Shown here in pieces: positions 61,805-64,000 of a DNA stretch of 64,000 nucleotides (position 1 is its first letter; each line of letters opens with the position of its first letter). The notes beneath the pieces were generated by a model, which saw nothing but the letters and a program-made list of their open reading frames with translations, searched no databases and was not told the origin of the DNA. Position numbers and translations under genes: made by a program. The stretch is from Bacteroidota bacterium (GTDB taxonomy: Bacteria > Bacteroidota > Bacteroidia > Sphingobacteriales > Sphingobacteriaceae). The stretch spans positions 62,001-126,000 of the forward strand of contig JAMFRP010000014.1 in assembly GCA_026224775.1 (NCBI GenBank), in the 5' to 3' direction.

Positions 61805-63214
61805 ATGAACGTAAAACAAAGGACTATAAAAGCGCCTGTTTCAGTTTCGGGCACAGGTTTACATACCGGCGAAAAAGTAACCATGACCTTCAATCCCGCA
61901 GAGGAGAACCATGGCTATAAATTCAGGAGAGTAGATTTGCCGGGCTCACCAGTTATTGATGCCGACGTAGATAATGTTACTGATACATCACGTGGAACAA
62001 CCATTACCGAAAATGGCGCCAGCGTAAGCACTGTTGAACACGTATTAGCTGCCCTGGTTGGGTTGGAGATAGATAACGTGATGATTGATCTGGATGGACC
62101 AGAAACGCCTATTATGGATGGTAGTTCTATCAAATTTATTGATGCTATAAATGCTACCGGCTTTATTGAGCAGGATGCAGACCGCGAATATTACCATATA
62201 CCATATAACATACATTATACTGAGGCTGACCGCAAGGTTGAAATGGTTGCCATGCCTTTGGATGATGACTACCGTTTTACTTGTATGGTTGATTATAACT
62301 CGCATGTATTGGGGAGCCAGCATGCCAGTATATCTACCATATCGGAGTTTGTGAAAGAGATCGCATCGTGCCGTACATTTTGCTTTTTACATGAGTTGGA
62401 AATGCTGCTTAAGCATGACCTGATAAAAGGTGGCGACCTGAACAATGCGATTGTTGTGGTTGATAAAGAGGTAGATGAAGCTGAATTAGCACACCTGGCT
62501 AAAATATTTAACCGCAAGGATATAAAAGTAGCACCACAAGGTATACTTAACAATATCGATCTGCGTTATCAGAACGAACCGGCCCGCCATAAATTGCTGG
62601 ATATGATTGGCGATCTTGCTTTGGTGGGTACGCCTTTAAAAGGGCACATCATGGCAGCAAGGCCGGGGCATGCCGCAAACGTTGCCTTCGCTAAAAAAAT
62701 TAAGGCGTTGATAAAAAAAGAAAAAAGCAAAAAACGCTTTAAAGCATATGACCCTAATGCCAAACCCGTATATGATACGGTAGACATTATGGCTAAACTG
62801 CCGCACAGACAACCATTTTTGATGATCGACAAAATAATGGAGATCTCGAAAACCCATGTGGTTGGTGTAAAGAATGTTACCATGAATGAGGATCTGTTCC
62901 GCGGGCATTTCCCAGGCGCACCGATATTTCCGGGCGTATTACAGATAGAAGGAATGGTACAAACAGGTGGCATTATGGTATTAAATACCGTACCTGATCC
63001 GGAAAATTATCTTACCTTGTTTTTGAAAATTGAGAACGCCAGGTTTAAAAGTAAAGTAGTACCCGGCGATACTATAATTTATTATTGCGATCTTACCTCG
63101 CCAATACGGCGTGGAATAGCGCAAATGAAGGGTGTGGGTATGGTTGGCGACAGAATTGTTGTAGAGGCCGAGCTAATGGCACAAATAGTTAAAGTAAAAG
63201 AAACAGAAGCATAG
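61805..63214 (+). CDS. lpxC/fabZ: Bifunctional LpxC deacetylase / FabZ dehydratase
   Basis: A 469-aa fusion. The LpxC part (about 1-300) deacetylates UDP-3-O-acyl-GlcNAc: zinc His in STVEHVLAAL, DGPETPIMDGSS, and HKLLDMIGDLAL with a second zinc set. The FabZ part (about 320-465) dehydrates 3-hydroxyacyl-ACP: LPHRQPFLMIDKI and GHFPGAPIFPGVLQIEGMVQ with catalytic His and Glu. This fusion is characteristic of Bacteroidota. It ties lipid A flux to fatty-acid synthesis. It is 1 bp from lpxA. Confidence 0.97.
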   Translation: MNVKQRTIKAPVSVSGTGLHTGEKVTMTFNPAEENHGYKFRRVDLPGSPVIDADVDNVTDTSRGTTITENGASVSTVEHVLAALVGLEIDNVMIDLDGPETPIMDGSSIKFIDAINATGFIEQDADREYYHIPYNIHYTEADRKVEMVAMPLDDDYRFTCMVDYNSHVLGSQHASISTISEFVKEIASCRTFCFLHELEMLLKHDLIKGGDLNNAIVVVDKEVDEAELAHLAKIFNRKDIKVAPQGILNNIDLRYQNEPARHKLLDMIGDLALVGTPLKGHIMAARPGHAANVAFAKKIKALIKKEKSKKRFKAYDPNAKPVYDTVDIMAKLPHRQPFLMIDKIMEISKTHVVGVKNVTMNEDLFRGHFPGAPIFPGVLQIEGMVQTGGIMVLNTVPDPENYLTLFLKIENARFKSKVVPGDTIIYYCDLTSPIRRGIAQMKGVGMVGDRIVVEAELMAQIVKVKETEA

Positions 63215-63215
63215 C

Positions 63216-63999
63216 ATGATACAACCGTTAGCATATATACATCCTCAGGCTAAAATAGCCGACAATGTAGTGATTGAGCCATTTGTTACTATACATAAGG
63301 ATGTAGAAATTGGCGAGGGTACCTGGGTCGGCTCAAATTCTGTTATTATGGATGGGGCCAGGATAGGCAAGAACTGTCGTATTTTCCCGGGGGCTGTAGT
63401 ATCTGCACCGCCACAGGATTTGAAATACCGGGGCGAACCAAGCACGGTTACCATCGGCGATAATACCGTTATACGTGAGTGCGTTACCCTAAACCGTGGT
63501 ACCGCGCTTGATAAACACCACTACCATAGGCAACAACTGCCTGCTAATGGCTTATGTACACGTGGCGCATGATTGTGTTATTGGCGATAATGTTATTATA
63601 GCAAACTCGGTACAACTTGCAGGCCATATCAATGTATACGATCATGCTTTTATCGGTGGTACATCTGCTGTACATCAATTTGTTGAAATTGGGGCGCATT
63701 GTATGGTATCCGGCGGCTCATTGGTTCGTAAGGATGTTCCTCCATTTACAAAAGCTGGTCGCGAGCCATTGTCTTACATCGGTATAAACTCTGTTGGCCT
63801 TCGTCGCAGAGGATACTCGGCAGAAACCATTAACGAGATTCAGGAAATTTACCGTATCATCTTCCTTAAAAAATACAACATCACCAAGGCATTGGATATT
63901 ATTGAAGCCGAATTTAACCCAACTGTTGAGCGCGACGAGATCATCAATTTCGTATCAAACTCACAAAGGGGTATTATGAAGGGCTTTGGGAATAGTTAA
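63216..63999 (+). pseudogene. lpxA: UDP-N-acetylglucosamine acyltransferase LpxA, interrupted by a +1 frameshift
   Basis: LpxA acylates UDP-GlcNAc in the first step of lipid A synthesis. Frame 1 runs from ATG 63216 with hexapeptide repeats (YIHPQAKIADNVVIEPF) to VTLNRGTALDKH, then drifts off. The rest continues in the next frame, TTIGNNCLLMAYVHVAHDC with the catalytic His, to the stop at 63997-63999. Between NRGT and IGNN there are 22 nt where 21 are expected; dropping one base near 63516 gives NRGTALDKTTTIGNNC and a normal 260-aa LpxA. Both halves look under selection, so a sequencing error or a very recent mutation is more likely than an old pseudogene. Confidence 0.9.
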
Positions 64000-64000
64000 T

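Overview
The window is chromosomal DNA from a member of the Bacteroidota, most likely the family Sphingobacteriaceae (Mucilaginibacter- or Pedobacter-like). This rests on several features: a fused LpxC/FabZ, PorX with a PglZ domain, a TonB-dependent receptor and a second outer-membrane beta-barrel protein with carboxypeptidase-like N-termini, DUF4175, DUF3857 and DUF6515 proteins, and promoters of the Bacteroidota type (TTG about 20 nt before TAnnTTTG). Base composition is moderately AT-rich. I see no rRNA, tRNA, CRISPR array, prophage or transposase. The genus is an inference.

Layout. 1-6913: start of ruvC, aat, and three tandem DUF3857/transglutaminase-like exported proteins, two of which have lost the catalytic Cys and His. 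7007-11748: a DUF1800/DUF1501 pair, an exported DUF6515 protein and two small unknown genes. 12111-21241: a co-directional pentose phosphate cluster (polyphosphate glucokinase-like ROK kinase, tkt, rpiA, tal, HAD hydrolase, gnd, zwf, pgl) closed by a strong terminator. 21429-22628: ahpC and an ahpD-like gene, with a perfect OxyR-type box upstream. 22873-27569: a TetR-controlled EmrAB/TolC-type tripartite efflux operon. 27765-34203: an exported PIG-L deacetylase, a tiny membrane protein, and a PepSY protein with a siderophore-type TonB receptor. 34290-36818: divergent oxyR and katA sharing another perfect OxyR-type box. 37059-42902: quinone oxidoreductase-like protein, gpx, and a coupled DUF4175 / anti-sigma-like ATPase / ybeY block. 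43094-46944: marR with an MFS exporter, a second MFS permease and a lone receiver protein. 47022-55080: an outer-membrane beta-barrel protein, a collagen-like lipoprotein, a retropepsin-PDZ protein, a BrkB-like protein, a histidine-phosphatase-like pseudoenzyme and a VanX-type dipeptidase. 55099-59053: ald, tsaE, a toxin-antitoxin pair and porX. 59255-63999: an HD phosphohydrolase and the lipid A genes lpxD, lpxC/fabZ and lpxA; lpxA is frameshifted in this sequence.

Two themes tie genes together. NADPH-forming enzymes (zwf, gnd) sit directly before peroxide-defence genes, and OxyR, KatA, AhpC, AhpD and Gpx all lie within 18 kb, with matching OxyR boxes at ahpC and at oxyR/katA. Second, several local regulators have a visible target: a 22-bp dyad overlaps the tetR promoter and a 16-bp dyad lies just after the marR promoter. 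Five hairpin-forming intergenic repeats of four kinds are scattered between genes. No single obviously new system stands out; the best leads are the DUF3857 trio with dead catalytic sites, the exported histidine-phosphatase pseudoenzyme, the DUF1800/DUF1501 pair, and the lpxA frameshift as a sequence-quality or biology question.
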